Made by a program: the position numbers and the translations under genes. From assembly GCA_013360825.1 (NCBI GenBank), contig JABWAY010000142.1, forward strand, positions 1 through 10,102: a stretch of DNA of 10,102 bases. The letters are read 5' to 3'. Every line of letters begins with the position of its first letter. The first letter of the stretch is position 1. Below the pieces are notes generated by a model. It was not told the DNA's origin, did no database searches, and saw only the letters and a program-made list of their open reading frames with translations. Source of the stretch: Candidatus Brocadiia bacterium. GTDB lineage: Bacteria; Planctomycetota; MHYJ01; WSZJ01. Positions 1-5,841 of this stretch are shown here, one piece after another.

Positions 1-1
1 C

Positions 2-52
2 CCGGAGACGCGCGCGCAGCGTTTCGCGGCGGAGCTGGCGGCGGTGCGATGA
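2..52 (+). CDS. C-terminal end of an upstream gene (partial)
   Basis: An open frame enters from the left edge and gives 16 residues (PETRAQRFAAELAAVR) before TGA at 50-52. The stop overlaps the ATG of the next gene in an ATGA arrangement, which implies translational coupling and one operon. The composition is coding-like, with nearly every codon ending in G or C. The tail resembles the helical C-terminal end seen in many proteins, including bacterial Ser/Thr kinases, but 16 residues cannot identify a family. I infer only that the activator gene downstream is co-transcribed with another gene. Confidence 0.55.
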   Translation, partial: PETRAQRFAAELAAVR

Positions 53-1656
53 GCGACCGCGCCACGCGGGACCGGCTGAGTCTCCTTCGCGCGGCGCTGG
101 CGCTGGCGCAGACGCGCGATCCCGAGGCCCTCCTCGCCCGGATCATGGACGAGGTCACGCGGGTTCTCGAGGCGGACCGGTCCACGCTGTTCCTGCTCGA
201 CGCCGAGAAGCACGAACTGGTCAGCAAGATCGCGCAGCGGTCGCAGGCGACCGTGATCCGGGTCCCGGTGGGGCGCGGACTGGCGGGGCACGTCGCGAAG
301 ACCGGGACCGCCCTGGCCGTCGAAAATGCCTACAAGGACCCGCGCTTCTCCCCCGAGCAGGACCGGGCCTCCGGGTTCCGCACGTCCTCGGTCGCCTGCG
401 CGCCGATCCTGACCCCGGACGGGCGGACGCTCGGGGTGCTGGAGGTGATCAACCGGCGCGAGGGGTCGTTCGACGGGGACGACGTCAAGCTGCTGACGGC
501 GTTCGCCGCGTTCAGCGGGGTCGCGCTCGACAATGCGCGGCTCTTCGAGGAGAACCGGAGGCACGCGGAGCGGGTCGAGGCGCTCACGCGGCAGATGAAG
601 GAGACGCTGGAGAGGCGCACGGCGCGGCTGGCGGTGGTGGAGCGCGAGCTGGAGACGTCGCGGCGCGTCCTGGGGCAGTCGACGGGGGCGCGCGGGATCA
701 TCGGCCGCTCGCAGCCGATCCGCGACCTGCACCGGATGATCGAGCGGGTCGCGGGGTCGCGCGAGCCGGTGCTGATTTTCGGCGAGAGCGGGACCGGCAA
801 GGAGCTGGTGGCGAGGGCGATCCACCTCGGCAGCCGGCGCTCGCACGGGCCGTTCGTCACCGAAAACTGCGGCGCGGTCGCCGAGTCGCTGCTCGAAGCC
901 GAGCTGTTCGGGCACACGAAAGGCGCCTTCACCGGGGCGGACCGCGACCGCCCGGGACTGATCGAAACGGCGGGGGGCGGAACCCTCCTGCTCGACGAAA
1001 TCGGCGAGATGTCGGTCGACATGCAGAAGAAACTCCTCCGCGTCCTGCAGGAGGGAGAGGTCCGCCCCGTCGGGGCCCGCGAACTCCGCAAGGTCGACGT
1101 CCGGATCGTCGCCGCGACGCACCGCAACCTCGACGAGATGATCCGCGAGAAAACGTTCCGGGAGGACCTGTTCTACCGGCTCAACGTCATCCGCCTCACC
1201 ATCCCCCCGCTCCGCGACCGGCGCGAGGACATCCCGCTCCTCGTCACCCACTTCCTCCAGCAGGTCGCGCGCGAGTCCGGCCGGCCCGCGACGGAGGTGA
1301 GCGATGCGGCGATGAAGCGGCTGGCGCGGCACGCATGGCCGGGGAATGTCCGGGAGCTGCAGAACGAGATCCGGCGGGCGTGCGTGCTGGCCGATGCGCT
1401 GATCGACGAGGAGCATCTCTCCCCGGCGGTCCTCGAGGGCGCGCCGCGCCTGGCGGATGTTCTGCCCGCATCGGGGACGACGCTCAAGGCCGCGAAGCTC
1501 GCGCTGGAGGCGCGGATGATCGAGGGGGCGCTGAAGCGGAGCGGCGGGAATGTCGCGGCGGCGGCACGGGAGCTGGGGGTGCACCGCCCGCAGCTGTCGG
1601 TGCTGGCGAAGAAGCACGGGGTGCGGGGCGCGAAGGAGCCGGGGCAGGGGGAGTGA
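49..1656 (+). CDS. Sigma-54-dependent transcriptional activator (GAF - AAA+ - Fis-type HTH)
   Basis: This 535-residue bacterial enhancer-binding protein remodels sigma-54 RNA polymerase at -24/-12 promoters using ATP. Residues about 26-165 form a GAF domain (small-molecule or redox sensing in this family), followed by a charged coiled-coil linker to about 205. The AAA+ domain spans about 217-455. It contains Walker A GESGTGK at 245-251, the sigma-54 contact loop GAFTGA at 292-297, Walker B LLLDEI ending at 318, then FREDLFYRLNVI and PLRDRREDIPLL. The C-terminus (about 488-527, NVAAAARELGVHRPQL) is a Fis-type DNA-binding helix-turn-helix. All catalytic motifs are intact. There is no receiver domain, so activation is probably by ligand or partner through GAF, as in NifA- or FhlA-like proteins, rather than by phosphorylation. 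The start is the ATG that overlaps the upstream stop. A matching sigma-54 promoter lies 122 bp past the stop and is its most obvious candidate target. Confidence 0.96.
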   Translation: MSDRATRDRLSLLRAALALAQTRDPEALLARIMDEVTRVLEADRSTLFLLDAEKHELVSKIAQRSQATVIRVPVGRGLAGHVAKTGTALAVENAYKDPRFSPEQDRASGFRTSSVACAPILTPDGRTLGVLEVINRREGSFDGDDVKLLTAFAAFSGVALDNARLFEENRRHAERVEALTRQMKETLERRTARLAVVERELETSRRVLGQSTGARGIIGRSQPIRDLHRMIERVAGSREPVLIFGESGTGKELVARAIHLGSRRSHGPFVTENCGAVAESLLEAELFGHTKGAFTGADRDRPGLIETAGGGTLLLDEIGEMSVDMQKKLLRVLQEGEVRPVGARELRKVDVRIVAATHRNLDEMIREKTFREDLFYRLNVIRLTIPPLRDRREDIPLLVTHFLQQVARESGRPATEVSDAAMKRLARHAWPGNVRELQNEIRRACVLADALIDEEHLSPAVLEGAPRLADVLPASGTTLKAAKLALEARMIEGALKRSGGNVAAAARELGVHRPQLSVLAKKHGVRGAKEPGQGE

Positions 1657-1670
1657 CCCGGGAGCGTACG

Positions 1671-1695
1671 GATTCCGTGCGGACCGTCCGGAATC
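1671..1695. promoter_or_regulatory. Palindrome, candidate activator binding site (UAS)
   Basis: GATTCCG at 1671-1677 is mirrored by CGGAATC at 1689-1695, with an inner CGGAC/GTCCG symmetry at 1680-1690. It starts 15 bp after the activator stop codon and its centre is about 100 bp upstream of the sigma-54 -24 element, the usual distance for an enhancer bound by a Fis-type HTH dimer. A further half-site-like copy (ATCCGGAAG) is at 1719-1727. It could instead form a hairpin at the end of the activator mRNA, but no T-run follows. Binding by the adjacent activator is inference. Confidence 0.45.
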
Positions 1696-1747
1696 TGGAC
1701 AGTTCGCGGGAAGCGCAATCCGGAAGCATTCGACACAACTCGTTTAT

Positions 1748-1760
1748 TATTAACACGTTA
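1748..1760 (+). promoter_or_regulatory. IHF-like DNA-bending site
   Basis: TATTAACACGTTA matches the E. coli IHF consensus WATCAANNNNTTR at 8 of 9 specified positions (T for C at position 4). It is in the only clearly AT-rich patch of an otherwise GC-rich region and lies between the palindrome and the sigma-54 promoter, where IHF commonly bends DNA to bring an activator to the polymerase. Whether this organism has IHF, or uses HU, cannot be seen here. Confidence 0.35.
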
Positions 1761-1777
1761 CGGCGCGCCTACAGGCG

Positions 1778-1792
1778 TGGCACCCGGATTGC
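1778..1792 (+). promoter_or_regulatory. Sigma-54 (-24/-12) promoter
   Basis: TGGCAC (1778-1783), five bases, then TTGC (1789-1792) gives the invariant GG-N10-GC spacing of sigma-54 promoters and matches the ten core consensus bases. The predicted transcription start is near 1804, twelve bases after the -12 C. The site follows a sigma-54 activator gene and lies in a gap with no coding function in this direction until 1977. A structured region and an intrinsic terminator follow at once, so the transcript is probably short. Confidence 0.78.
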
Positions 1793-1803
1793 GATATCAC
1801 TCC

Positions 1804-1917
1804 CCCGCTGGCGGAACTGGAGCGATCGGACGGTCAAGGCTAATGGCGCGGGCCTGGACCCATCCGACGCATATCCGCCTGCAATCGGGCCCGGAACCTG
1901 TTCCGGGCTCTTTTCGT
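1804..1917 (+). ncRNA. Putative sigma-54-dependent structured small RNA (~110 nt)
   Basis: The region between the predicted sigma-54 start (about 1804) and the terminator folds by hand into one long imperfect hairpin. GGCGGA 1810-1815 pairs with TCCGCC 1874-1879. GCG 1822-1824 plus TCGGA 1826-1830 pair with TCCGA 1863-1867 plus CGC 1868-1870, leaving A1825 bulged. GGTC 1832-1835 pairs with GACC 1857-1860, and AGGC 1837-1840 pairs with GCCT 1852-1855. This leaves an 11-nt apical loop at 1841-1851 and an internal loop with ACTGGA (1816-1821) opposite ATA. A short linker then leads to the terminator hairpin. No reading frame with a start codon closes before the terminator, so a peptide is unlikely. 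Expression and function are inferred; the promoter, fold and terminator together are the evidence. I do not recognise the RNA as a known family. Confidence 0.55.
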
Positions 1918-1920
1918 TTC
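1889..1920 (+). terminator. Rho-independent terminator of the putative small RNA
   Basis: GCCCGGAA (1889-1896) and TTCCGGGC (1901-1908) form a perfect 8-bp stem with a CCTG loop, followed directly by TCTTTTCGTTTC (1909-1920). This is a textbook intrinsic terminator, notable in a region this GC-rich. It would end a transcript started at the sigma-54 promoter and isolate it from the lipoprotein gene at 1977. Terminating read-through from the activator operon is a possible second role. Confidence 0.85.
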
Positions 1921-1960
1921 TCCCCGCCGCACGCCCGCCCCGCACACCCCCCGTTCGCGG

Positions 1961-1966
1961 TACAAT
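1961..1966 (+). promoter_or_regulatory. -10-like box of the lipoprotein-hflX unit
   Basis: TACAAT matches the sigma-70 -10 consensus TATAAT at 5 of 6 positions and lies 10 bp before the ATG at 1977, in a GC-rich context where such a hexamer stands out. I see no convincing -35 box. The predicted start falls only a few bases upstream of the ATG, which would give an almost leaderless mRNA. No Shine-Dalgarno sequence precedes the ATG. Confidence 0.45.
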
Positions 1967-1976
1967 TCCTCCACGA

Positions 1977-2378
1977 ATGCGGTCCCTCCTCCTCAGCGCG
2001 CTCGCCGCAATCCTCACGGCCGGTTGCTCCACCTCGCCCGACGGCGACGACCGTGACCCGCGGCCGGCGGAGGACAGGTTCGACATCACGCGCCCGGGAA
2101 CCGCGTTCTGCGACGGCGCCGTCGTGGTCACCAACATGATCGCCTACCGCCGGGACGACGGATCGCTCGAAGGCTGCGAAGTCGAACTGGAAAACAGGTG
2201 GGCCGGGGCGCTCGCCCTCGAGATCAGGGCGCTCTGGAAGAGCGGCTCCGACCAGGTCCTGACCGAAACCCCCTGGACCCCGCTCGATATCCCCGCCGGC
2301 GACCGGAAAGTCCACGGCGCCGACTCCCCCGATCCCGCCACGCGGCACATCAAACTGGAGGTGCGCCCTCGCCGCTGA
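1977..2378 (+). CDS. Small lipoprotein, DUF1425/YcfL-like
   Basis: This 133-residue protein opens with a short positive N-terminus, a hydrophobic stretch and the lipobox LTAGC, so it should be lipidated on Cys17 after signal peptidase II cleavage and anchored in the envelope. The mature part runs from a polar linker into a beta-rich domain: VVVTNM, then DGSLEGCEVELENRW, LEIRALWKSGS, W.PLDIPAGD and a final IKLEVRPRR. That order resembles the DUF1425/YcfL lipoprotein family (VVVTN, NRW, W.PL, G at the end). This is a motif-level match, not a computed one; the family has no settled function. The same frame stays open far upstream, but the signal peptide fixes the start at 1977. hflX follows 42 bp downstream on the same strand. 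Confidence 0.8.
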   Translation: MRSLLLSALAAILTAGCSTSPDGDDRDPRPAEDRFDITRPGTAFCDGAVVVTNMIAYRRDDGSLEGCEVELENRWAGALALEIRALWKSGSDQVLTETPWTPLDIPAGDRKVHGADSPDPATRHIKLEVRPRR

Positions 2379-2409
2379 TCCCGCCCCGCTCCGCGCACCT
2401 CCGCCCCCC

Positions 2410-2423
2410 GAGGTGACCCGCTG
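2410..2423 (+). promoter_or_regulatory. Ribosome binding site and CTG start codon of hflX
   Basis: GAGGTG (2410-2415) is a good Shine-Dalgarno match placed five bases before CTG at 2421-2423. In the hflX frame, the stretch from the previous in-frame stop (TGA 2376-2378) to codon 2529 has no ATG, GTG or TTG, yet the residues from about 2451 onward (NALLVGVRFP...) fit the HflX N-terminal domain. CTG 2421 is the only candidate with a well-placed ribosome binding site. Confidence 0.6.
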
Positions 2424-3812
2424 AAAAACTCGAACCTGACCGTCATCCGCGAAAATGCGCTTCTCGTCGGCGTCCGATTTCCGCAGGACAGCGAGGAGGC
2501 GTTCGAGGAGCACCTCAAGGAACTGGGGTTGCTCGTGCGCACCGCCGGGGCGCGGATCGTCGGGGAGGTCACCCAGCGGCGCGAACGGCCCGACCCGGGT
2601 CATTTCGTGGGCGAAGGGAAGGCGCGCGAGATCGGGCAGGAGGCGACCGAGCTGGGCGCCGACGTCGTCGTGATCGATCACGACCTCTCCCCCGCGCAGG
2701 TCAAGAACCTGGAGAAGGCCGTCGGCTTCAAGGTGCTCGACCGGACCGAGATCATCCTCGACATCTTCGCCACGCACGCCCGGTCCAGGCAGGCCAAGCT
2801 CCAGGTCGAACTCGCCCAGCTCGAGTACACCCTCCCCCGCCTCCGCGGCCAGTGGCAGCATCTCGAGCGGATCGCCGGCGGCCGCGGCGGCGGCGGGAGC
2901 GCCGGGACGGGGGGCGGAAGCGGCCCGGGCGGCGGCGCGATGTCCGGCGCGGTCGGCGGACTCGGGACGCGCGGCCCCGGGGAAAAGCAGCTCGAAGTCG
3001 ACCGCCGCATGGCCCGGGATCAGATCGTGAAGTTGAAGCGGGACCTGGCGGAGATCGACAAGCGGAAGACGCGGGAGGTGCGGGGGCGCGCCGAGAATTT
3101 CACGGTGGCGCTGGTCGGGTACACGAATGCGGGGAAGAGCACGCTGATGAAGCGTCTGACGGGGGCGGACGTGCTGATCGAGGACAAGCTGTTCTCGACG
3201 CTGGACACGAAGACCCACACGTGGACGCTGGACGGCGGGATGCGGGTCCTGATCAGCGACACGGTCGGGTTCATCCGGTCGCTGCCGCACCATCTCGTCG
3301 CTTCGTTTCATGCGACGCTGGAGGAGGTGGTCTACGCGGACCTGCTGCTGCATGTCGTCGATGCGAGCCACCCGGACGCGGAGGGGCACATCGCGGCGGT
3401 GGATGCGGTGCTGGAGAAGCTCGGGTGCGCCGACAAGGACCGGCTGGTGGTGCTCAACAAGATGGATGCGGTCCGGAACCGTGTGGGGCACGAACTGCTC
3501 CGGTCGAAGCATCCCGGGGCGCTCGAGATTTCGGCGCGGATGAACAACGGCCTGGACGTGCTGCGCGACGCGGTCGGGGCCCGACTCGAGCGCACGCATG
3601 TCGATGTGGCGATCGATGTGCCCGCGGGGGACGGGAGGCTGCTCGCGTACATGATGGAGCACGGGCGGATTCTCGAGCGCACGCTCGACGGCGAGACCTG
3701 GAAGATCCGGGCGCGCATGGCCCCCTGGCACGCCTCCCGCCTCCCCCGGAACGGCGCGCCGGACGCCCCCGCGCGCACACTCCGGACTGCCGCGCGCTCG
3801 AAAAAGCGCTGA
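2421..3812 (+). CDS. hflX: Ribosome-associated GTPase HflX
   Basis: HflX binds the 50S subunit and, in E. coli, splits stalled or stress-inactivated 70S ribosomes using GTP. The 463-residue product (from CTG 2421) has the N-terminal HflX domain (FVGEGKAREI, DLSPAQVKNLEK, LDRTEIILDIFATHARS, KLQVELAQLEY) and then the family signature LGTRGPGEKQLEVDRR at 181-196. The G domain has G1 GYTNAGKS at 233-240, G2-region FSTLDTKTHTW, G3 DTVGF at 280-284, G4 NKMD at 346-349 and G5 SAR at 371-373. Residues about 153-180 are a glycine-rich insertion that E. coli HflX lacks, explaining much of the extra length (463 against 426). A start at TTG 2529 would cut about 36 residues of conserved domain, so the CTG start is preferred. 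The lipoprotein gene upstream is probably in the same transcript. Confidence 0.96.
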   Translation: MKNSNLTVIRENALLVGVRFPQDSEEAFEEHLKELGLLVRTAGARIVGEVTQRRERPDPGHFVGEGKAREIGQEATELGADVVVIDHDLSPAQVKNLEKAVGFKVLDRTEIILDIFATHARSRQAKLQVELAQLEYTLPRLRGQWQHLERIAGGRGGGGSAGTGGGSGPGGGAMSGAVGGLGTRGPGEKQLEVDRRMARDQIVKLKRDLAEIDKRKTREVRGRAENFTVALVGYTNAGKSTLMKRLTGADVLIEDKLFSTLDTKTHTWTLDGGMRVLISDTVGFIRSLPHHLVASFHATLEEVVYADLLLHVVDASHPDAEGHIAAVDAVLEKLGCADKDRLVVLNKMDAVRNRVGHELLRSKHPGALEISARMNNGLDVLRDAVGARLERTHVDVAIDVPAGDGRLLAYMMEHGRILERTLDGETWKIRARMAPWHASRLPRNGAPDAPARTLRTAARSKKR

Positions 3813-3831
3813 CCCGCCGCCGCCCGGTCAG
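3801..3831 (-). terminator. Hairpin spanning both stop codons; terminator for the cyclase gene
   Basis: CTGACC at 3809-3814 and GGTCAG at 3826-3831 form a 6-bp stem with an 11-nt GC-only loop, and each arm contains the stop codon of one of the two convergent genes. Read on the minus strand, the stem is followed after three bases by TTTTT (3805-3801), as in an intrinsic terminator for the cyclase mRNA. On the plus strand there is no T-run, so it may only slow or protect the end of the hflX transcript. Confidence 0.45.
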
Positions 3832-5690
3832 AACCGGTGCGTCTTCGGTTCCTTCGGCAGGTCACTCCTGGCCTCCGACCAGACGGGTATCAGCCGGACC
3901 AGCTCGAACCGGACCGCGTCGAATCCCTTGAGGGCGGCGTGGATCGGCTCCTGCCGGTGAGAGGTACCGGCGAGGTACCGCGCCACCTCCGGGTCCTCCT
4001 TGAACTCCGTGGAAATCACGAGGTCGCCGCCGCTGCAGAGGTTCACCAGCCGCGCGGCGACGTTCACGGTGGAGCCGAAGTAGTCGAGGCGGTCGTTGAG
4101 CGTCACGGCGATGCAGGGGCCGACATGGATGCCGGCCTTGAGCAGGAGGGGGCGCCGGCCGGCCTTCCCGGGCCGGGCGAGCGTCTCCGACGCGGAGAGG
4201 TACGCCTCCAGCGCCGAGACCGGCCGCCGGAAGACGGCGAGGACCGCATCCCCGATCGTCTTCACCAGGGCGCCGTCGTGCTCCGCGATCGCGGCTTTGA
4301 GCACATCGAAATGTTCCATGACGAGGCCGAACGCGCGGGCGTCGCCGATCTCGCGGTAGAGCCGGGTCGATTCGAGCAGGTCGGTGAACAGGACGGTCAG
4401 CGACCCGACGCTGATCTGCTCGCCGGGGCGGAGGGCCTCGCGGGCGAAAAGATCCCGGAAGACCTGGAGGCCGGTGACGTGGGCGGCGGTGACGGCGTCG
4501 TCCCCCCAGGTCACCCGCTCCACCAGGAGGATCCGCGGCCCGTCGGTGAGATTCTCGAAGACGGTCTGGACGCGCGGCCCCGCGGTGAGTTCCCCCTCCG
4601 GCCAGCCGCCGGGACGCGCCCGCACCGCGAGTTCCGACGGTCCGTCCGTCGTCACCCGGAGAGTCTGCCCGCCGCGCTCCGTCCGCGACCGCACACGATA
4701 GGCCCCGGGTTCAAGACCGAGAACCAGATCACGGCGCTCCCCCGGCTTGAGCACCTGCTGCGCCACGATGTGCGGCGTCACCTGCGGCCCCCCCACGCAG
4801 AACTCCTGCTGGTCGACCTTCCGGATCGACGGATTCGGCCGGAAGGTCAGTTCCACGTTCTGCTCGAAGTTCACCTCGAAGTCGATCTGGCAGGAGTCGC
4901 AGTGCACGCTCGAGCGGATCCCCGCGAGCGAGTCCCCGACCGCCTTCGCCCCGCGGCAGGAAGGACAGAGCATGTCCCAGCGGAAATCCAGCAGCCCCGC
5001 CCTCACCGAATACAGGCACAGGTCGAGCACCCGCTTCCTCGGCGCCCCCAGCCGGTCGGCCAGCGCATACGGCCGCAGCCTCATCAGCGTCACGTCGTCC
5101 GCCGTCCGGATCAGCGTCGCGAGCGACCCCACCAGCGCCTCGTCGCGCCCGAAATCGACCAGCGTCTTCACCGCGGCCTCGAGCCGCTCCTCCCCGCCCC
5201 GCGTGAACGACACCGCCGGCGGAGGAAGCGCCGGCGGCCGGTGCGAGACCGCGGCCTGGTCATACGCCCGGAAAACCGTCTCGAACGCCGGTCGGCTTTT
5301 CCATTTCATCTGGAGCGGCAGGACCATCCCCGCCAGAAACCCCCGCGGGATCATCCAGATCTGATACGTGAGACGCGACCCGCCCCCGTCCCGCGGATCG
5401 AGGTTCACCGCCACGCGGATCCGCTCGATCGGCCCCGACCTGTAGTTCCGCACGACGCCGAATCTCCGCGGCGCCTCCCACTCGAACGGCGCCTCATCCC
5501 ACTCCATCGTCATCCCCGCCACCGACATCTGCAGCCGCTCCCCGTCGGCCCCTGACCCGCCCTCGACCCGACGGACCGCGGGGATCCCCGCATCCGCGTT
5601 GAAACGGTTCGTGTCGGCGATGAAGGGCCAGATCGCCTCGGGAGGCGACTGGAGATCCCACTCCCATCGGAAATGATGTTCCCGGCTCAT
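3828..5690 (-). CDS. Class III adenylate/guanylate cyclase with SRPBCC and DUF5939-like N-terminus
   Basis: This 620-residue protein most likely makes cyclic AMP from ATP. Residues about 1-165 (FRWEWDLQSPPEAIWPFIADTNRFN..., ending near MKWKSRPAFETVF) look like an SRPBCC/START-type ligand pocket. About 180-410 matches the region called DUF5939 in cyclases and holds a zinc ribbon with C242-x2-C245 and C264-x2-C267. The C-terminal class III domain starts at SVGSLTVLFTD. It has metal-binding Asp437 and Asp481, adenine-selecting Lys477 and Asp536 (LDYFGST), and transition-state Asn543 and Arg547, so a complete and probably adenylate-specific site. There are no membrane segments, so it should be cytosolic. 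ATG 5690 is chosen because the SRPBCC homology starts just after it and a TACATT box lies six bases upstream; a longer reading to 5774 exists but adds no domain. It is convergent with hflX, 15 bp apart. Confidence 0.93.
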   Translation of the reverse strand: MSREHHFRWEWDLQSPPEAIWPFIADTNRFNADAGIPAVRRVEGGSGADGERLQMSVAGMTMEWDEAPFEWEAPRRFGVVRNYRSGPIERIRVAVNLDPRDGGGSRLTYQIWMIPRGFLAGMVLPLQMKWKSRPAFETVFRAYDQAAVSHRPPALPPPAVSFTRGGEERLEAAVKTLVDFGRDEALVGSLATLIRTADDVTLMRLRPYALADRLGAPRKRVLDLCLYSVRAGLLDFRWDMLCPSCRGAKAVGDSLAGIRSSVHCDSCQIDFEVNFEQNVELTFRPNPSIRKVDQQEFCVGGPQVTPHIVAQQVLKPGERRDLVLGLEPGAYRVRSRTERGGQTLRVTTDGPSELAVRARPGGWPEGELTAGPRVQTVFENLTDGPRILLVERVTWGDDAVTAAHVTGLQVFRDLFAREALRPGEQISVGSLTVLFTDLLESTRLYREIGDARAFGLVMEHFDVLKAAIAEHDGALVKTIGDAVLAVFRRPVSALEAYLSASETLARPGKAGRRPLLLKAGIHVGPCIAVTLNDRLDYFGSTVNVAARLVNLCSGGDLVISTEFKEDPEVARYLAGTSHRQEPIHAALKGFDAVRFELVRLIPVWSEARSDLPKEPKTHRF

Positions 5691-5696
5691 GTGTGC

Positions 5697-5722
5697 AATG
5701 TACGCACCCCGGGTTGCCGGGG
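5697..5722 (-). promoter_or_regulatory. Promoter region of the cyclase gene with -10-like box and palindrome
   Basis: On the minus strand TACATT (5702-5697) stands exactly six bases before the cyclase ATG, implying a leaderless or nearly leaderless mRNA; no Shine-Dalgarno sequence is present. Just upstream, CCCCGG at 5707-5712 and CCGGGG at 5717-5722 form a 6-bp palindrome with a GTTG spacer, where a repressor between -10 and -35 would act. No clear -35 box is seen. Operator function is inference. Confidence 0.4.
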
Positions 5723-5841
5723 ATCCCAATTTTCGCAGGGCAGCGACTTGGGCGTGGCTGGCTCTCGACTGCATGCCATCCCACCTCCATGTACCGTTTG
5801 CGCCACCCGGCAGTCACGGGAAAGCGTCGGTCTTCCTCTAA

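Noticed and set aside
1843..2139. A possible peptide from ATG 1843 in the sigma-54 transcript
   Set aside because: The frame runs through the strong terminator at 1889-1920 and into the lipoprotein gene out of frame, and AAGG is only three bases from the ATG. The transcript would end before any stop codon.
1335..2378. A 347-codon plus-strand frame running from inside the activator gene through the intergenic gap to the end of the lipoprotein
   Set aside because: Its first part is an out-of-frame shadow of the activator, and its Gly/Ala/Arg-rich composition is typical of GC-rich shadows. The real gene starts at 1977, where a signal peptide and lipobox begin.
1797..3731. A 644-codon minus-strand frame opposite the lipoprotein and hflX
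   Set aside because: It lies antisense to two well-supported genes, and its His/Arg/Pro/Asp-rich translation is a typical GC-rich shadow.
3831..3851. GAACCG/CGGTTC inverted repeat as an hflX terminator
   Set aside because: It lies within the cyclase coding sequence, has a 9-nt loop and is not followed by a T-run.
3837..5555. A 572-codon plus-strand frame opposite the cyclase
   Set aside because: The cyclase on the minus strand has complete catalytic motifs; this frame is Arg/His/Pro-rich with no recognisable domain.
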